DNA from: Caldilineaceae bacterium
Lineage (GTDB): Bacteria > Chloroflexota > Anaerolineae > Caldilineales > Caldilineaceae
Direction: 5' to 3'
Assembly (NCBI GenBank): GCA_022821585.1
Contig: JAJEDI010000022.1
Coordinates: 1 to 64,000 of the forward strand
DNA: 64,000 nt
Made by a program: the position numbers and the translations under genes. Under the pieces are notes generated by a model, which saw only the letters and a program-made list of their open reading frames with translations, did no database searches and was not told where the DNA came from. Every line of letters starts with the position of its first letter. Within the stretch, counting starts at the first letter, position 1. This document shows positions 61,450-64,000 of this stretch, one piece after another.

Positions 61450-63189
61450 ATGAAACACGCAGTCTCGCTGGCAGGTCTGCTACTGATACTGACACTCTTG
61501 ACTGCCTGCGCAGCACAGTCGGGGTTGGAACGTTCAACGGAATCGGAGCCGGTTACCCCGAAATTCACGCAAACAGCTAACCCGGCAACCATCCCCGCGC
61601 CAACCCCGACACCGGCGCCGTCTCCCACCAATACCCCTGCGCCGGTACCCCTTAGTCCGAATGTCGCCATCCATGGAACCGCGAGCGCCTCCACAGGTGA
61701 AGAGCGGGTCCGATTTGCCATCGATGGCGATCCTGAAACATTTTGGAGTGCTCAGGACCATCCCGCGCAGTGGATCTCAATAGCGCTCGATAAACTCTAT
61801 CTCGCAGAGCGCATAGAGCTTGTTGTAGCTCAGGCTCCCCCCGGACCAACGACACACTTCTTGTGGGTCGACAACGGCTCTGGCGTGCGCACACGATTCA
61901 AACAACTCACCGACATCCACACCGAAGATGGGCAGACGCTCTCATTCGATTTCGATCCCCCGCGACCCGTCAGGGGAATCCTGATTCAGACACTTGAAGG
62001 TCCAAGCTGGGTCGCATGGCGGGAAGTAAGAGTCTTTGGTTCGACCATTACCCCACAAAATGAACATGGGACGGCCCCGCAGTTGCGCCTCGAGAAAGTC
62101 CTCGACCAGCTGGTGCTGCCGGTGCAAGTTACCCATGCCGGCGACGGCAGCGGACGGCTCTTCGTCGTGGAGCAACAAGGGCGCATCACGATCGTCAAAG
62201 ACGGAGTGGCCAACAAAACCCTCTTCCTGGATATCACCGATCGAGCCAACTGCTGCGAAGAACGGGGTCTCTTCAACGTCGCCTTTCCTCCATCATTCCA
62301 GGCCAGCCGGCAATTCTATCTGAGCTATTCGGATTCCAATGACGATACCGTCATCAGCCGCTTCACCATGACCGATGACCTCGACATCGCCGATCCGGCT
62401 AGTGAGGAAATCCTTCCCATCGTCGCTCAGCCGCACCATGTCCACAATGGTGGCCGGCTTGCCTTCGGCCCGAATGACGGCTACCTTTACTTTGGATTGG
62501 GAGACGGGGGAAGCGATGGTCACCCTGTCCCCTTCCCGCAAGACCCGAATCTTCTGCTTGGGAAAATACTGCGGATCGATGTGGAATCAGGTGTCCACCC
62601 CTATGCAATCCCCGCCAGCAATCCATTCGTCGCCGACGAAGAATTCCGCGACGAAATTTGGGCGCTCGGGCTCAGAAACCCTTGGGGCTTCGCCTTCGAC
62701 GATCAGACGGGGGAACTCTATATCCCCGATGCGGGACACAATAATCGCGAAGAACTCAACTTCCAGCCTGCCTCAAGCAACGGTGGCGAAAACTACGGGT
62801 GGCCCACACTAGAGGGTACCCGCTGCCCCGGGTTTGAACATCTGCCCTTTCACTGTCACCAGGCCGCTATGTTCGTGCACCCGATAGCCGAATACGATCA
62901 CACGCGCGGTTGTGCAATAGTAGGCGGCATCGTCTACCGCGGCAGCGAACTGCCCCGCCTCACAGGCCGTTTCCTCTTCGCCGATTTCTGCCGCGGTGAC
63001 ATCTGGAGCCTGCAGTACGTTGGCGCAGCGGAAGGGAACTCTTCAAATCGGGACAGCTTTGAAAGATGGCAGAGCGAACTGGTCTTGAGTGCTTCCGTAC
63101 CGGTTAGCAGCATCGGCGAAGATGAAGACGGAAATCTCTTCGTTACTGGCTACGCCGACGGCACCGTATACCTGCTGACTACAGAATAG
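61450..63189 (+). CDS. Lipoprotein: discoidin-like domain + PQQ-type sugar dehydrogenase (module 5)
   Basis: 579 aa. The frame runs back to 61210 inside the upstream gene, but the ATG at 61450 starts a clear signal peptide with the lipobox LLTAC. A proline-rich linker (PAPTPTPAPSPTNTPAP) follows, as in the PTDTP lipoprotein near 11.4 kb. The discoidin-like part is ~65-215 (FAIDGDPETFWSAQD, VAWREVRVFG) and the dehydrogenase ~220-579. The sugar-binding segment reads VHNGGRLAFGPNDGYLYFGLGDGG: the second His of HNGGH is Arg, and SGDGG has become LGDGG. LGLRNPWGFAFD is kept. The CC pair is in RANCCEERGLFN. An extra Cys-containing loop (RCPGFEHLPFHCHQ) is unique to this copy. It may have changed specificity or activity. 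Confidence 0.88.
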   Translation: MKHAVSLAGLLLILTLLTACAAQSGLERSTESEPVTPKFTQTANPATIPAPTPTPAPSPTNTPAPVPLSPNVAIHGTASASTGEERVRFAIDGDPETFWSAQDHPAQWISIALDKLYLAERIELVVAQAPPGPTTHFLWVDNGSGVRTRFKQLTDIHTEDGQTLSFDFDPPRPVRGILIQTLEGPSWVAWREVRVFGSTITPQNEHGTAPQLRLEKVLDQLVLPVQVTHAGDGSGRLFVVEQQGRITIVKDGVANKTLFLDITDRANCCEERGLFNVAFPPSFQASRQFYLSYSDSNDDTVISRFTMTDDLDIADPASEEILPIVAQPHHVHNGGRLAFGPNDGYLYFGLGDGGSDGHPVPFPQDPNLLLGKILRIDVESGVHPYAIPASNPFVADEEFRDEIWALGLRNPWGFAFDDQTGELYIPDAGHNNREELNFQPASSNGGENYGWPTLEGTRCPGFEHLPFHCHQAAMFVHPIAEYDHTRGCAIVGGIVYRGSELPRLTGRFLFADFCRGDIWSLQYVGAAEGNSSNRDSFERWQSELVLSASVPVSSIGEDEDGNLFVTGYADGTVYLLTTE

Positions 63190-63414
63190 GCAATCTGTAT
63201 CTCCACGCAACGCACTTGGACCAACCTCCAAACGAGGGCATGACGAGCATAACCGGGATCAAGACCTGGTCCGGAAAAAGCTCCTCACCCGAAACGATGA
63301 GTAGATGCTTGGCAACGATTCGTTCATGAAGTATGGACGGCGATCACATGTTCCCGTGCAAGTAGCTCTGAACGCAACAAGACTGAGGACCAAAAGTACA
63401 AAGGAGGCTTGGCG

Positions 63415-64000
63415 ATGCCAAAGGAACGTCCCAACATCCTCTGGTTCTGCTCAGACCAGCAGAGATTCGACACGATTCACGCACTGGGCAATCCCTACAT
63501 CAACACGCCCAACCTCGATCGGCTCGTCGCCGAAGGCGTCGCCTTTACCCACGCTTTCTGCCAGAGTCCCATCTGCACGCCGAGCCGTGCCAGCTTTCTC
63601 ACCGGCCGCTACCCCGGCAACGTCCGCGGCTGCATGAACGGCAACGAAGAGTGGGGCGAAGGCGCTCCCCTCGTCACTGCCCTGCTCGCCGAGAGCGGCT
63701 ACGACTGCGGCCTCAGCGGAAAGTTCCACCTTGCCGGCGCCCACGGCCGCGAAGAACCGCGCCCTAAGGACGACGGATACCGCGTCTTCCACTGGAGTCA
63801 TGACCCGCAGGATCGCTACCCCTCCGGACATGCCTACGCAGACTGGCTCGCCGGTCAGGGATACTCTCTTCGAGACCTGAGAGAAGATCCCGCCTCCATC
63901 CCCCCCGAGCTGCACCAGACCACCTGGTGTGCCGACCGCGCCATAGATTTCCTGTCCGAAAAGCGCCGCAAAGGCCCCTGGCTGATGAGCATCAACGTCT
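63415..64000 (+). CDS. Type I sulfatase, 3' part beyond the window
   Basis: Partial: the first 195 codons, open to the edge of the window. AAGGAGG lies 7 bases before the ATG at 63415, an ideal start. The N-terminus MPKERPNILWFCSDQQRFDT has the metal-binding Asp14-Gln15. TPNLDRL near 31 and PICTPSRASFLTGRYP around Cys54 are the sulfatase signature, Cys54 being the formylglycine precursor. YDCGLSGKFHLAG near residue 95 is the next conserved block. It is closer in motif form to the plus-strand sulfatase at 47.8 kb than to the minus-strand one (CTPSR against CVPSR in both). It follows the dehydrogenase array by 225 bases on the same strand. Confidence 0.93.
   Translation, partial: MPKERPNILWFCSDQQRFDTIHALGNPYINTPNLDRLVAEGVAFTHAFCQSPICTPSRASFLTGRYPGNVRGCMNGNEEWGEGAPLVTALLAESGYDCGLSGKFHLAGAHGREEPRPKDDGYRVFHWSHDPQDRYPSGHAYADWLAGQGYSLRDLREDPASIPPELHQTTWCADRAIDFLSEKRRKGPWLMSINV

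Noticed and set aside
53951-63189. Assembly artefact as an explanation for the dehydrogenase tandem copies
   Set aside because: The modules differ throughout in sequence, in linkers and in intergenic regions, so they cannot be a collapsed or repeated read artefact.
1-64000. Prophage, insertion sequence, integrase or toxin-antitoxin genes
   Set aside because: No transposase, integrase, capsid or toxin motif was seen in any frame; only small non-coding repeats suggest mobility.

Overview
The window looks like a piece of a Chloroflexota genome (Caldilinea/Anaerolineae-like), probably from a metagenome. The sequence is GC-rich. It carries two DUF2298 (Chlor_Arch_YYY) proteins, an Agl23-type GT39 protein fused to NHL repeats, several arylsulfatases, Pro-Thr-Asp-Thr-Pro linkers behind lipoprotein signals, and GC-rich intergenic repeats. 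These traits are typical of that phylum, but the assignment is an inference. The first ~110 bases are homopolymer-rich and look like a poor contig end. The last gene is cut by the window edge.

Layout. (1) 0.5-7.7 kb: housekeeping and salvage genes (rsmI, two class V aminotransferases, an SRAP/YedK protein, two overlapping metallophosphoesterases). (2) 7.0-14.2 kb: a signalling block. It holds an ECF sigma factor, an FHA + winged-helix regulator divergent from a membrane Ser/Thr kinase, a PTDTP-repeat lipoprotein, and an unrecognised 635-671 aa protein of different base composition. (3) 14.3-21.5 kb: L-threonine aldolase, a DUF697 membrane protein, tRNA-Asp, fabI, tyrS and an IlvD/Edd-type sugar-acid dehydratase, with an orphan sigma70-like promoter between fabI and tyrS. 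(4) 21.6-43.2 kb: a ~21.6 kb minus-strand cluster of very large membrane proteins. Its members are a GT39+DUF2298 fusion, NUDIX, DUF2298, a GT39-like protein, Agl23-NHL, zinc-ribbon-GT39, zinc-ribbon-GT39-PA14-NHL and zinc-ribbon-NHL. This is probably a surface glycan or protein-glycosylation machine. (5) 43.5-49.3 kb: a YabE-like DUF348/G5/3D cell-wall protein and two divergent sulfatases. (6) 49.3-53.8 kb: a Dpp/Opp-type ABC importer (binding protein and two permeases) without ATPases. (7) 53.9-63.2 kb: four tandem lipoprotein genes carrying five copies of a discoidin-like + PQQ-type sugar dehydrogenase module, one gene being an internal head-to-tail fusion. (8) 63.4 kb to the end: the start of a third sulfatase.

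Together, regions 5-8 suggest extracytoplasmic attack on sulfated or complex glycans. Sulfatases would remove sulfate, lipid-anchored dehydrogenases with carbohydrate-binding-like domains would oxidise sugars, a family-5 binding-protein importer would take up products, and the pentonate-type dehydratase in region 3 could process sugar acids. Region 4 would build the cell's own glycan surface. These functional links are inferred from context.
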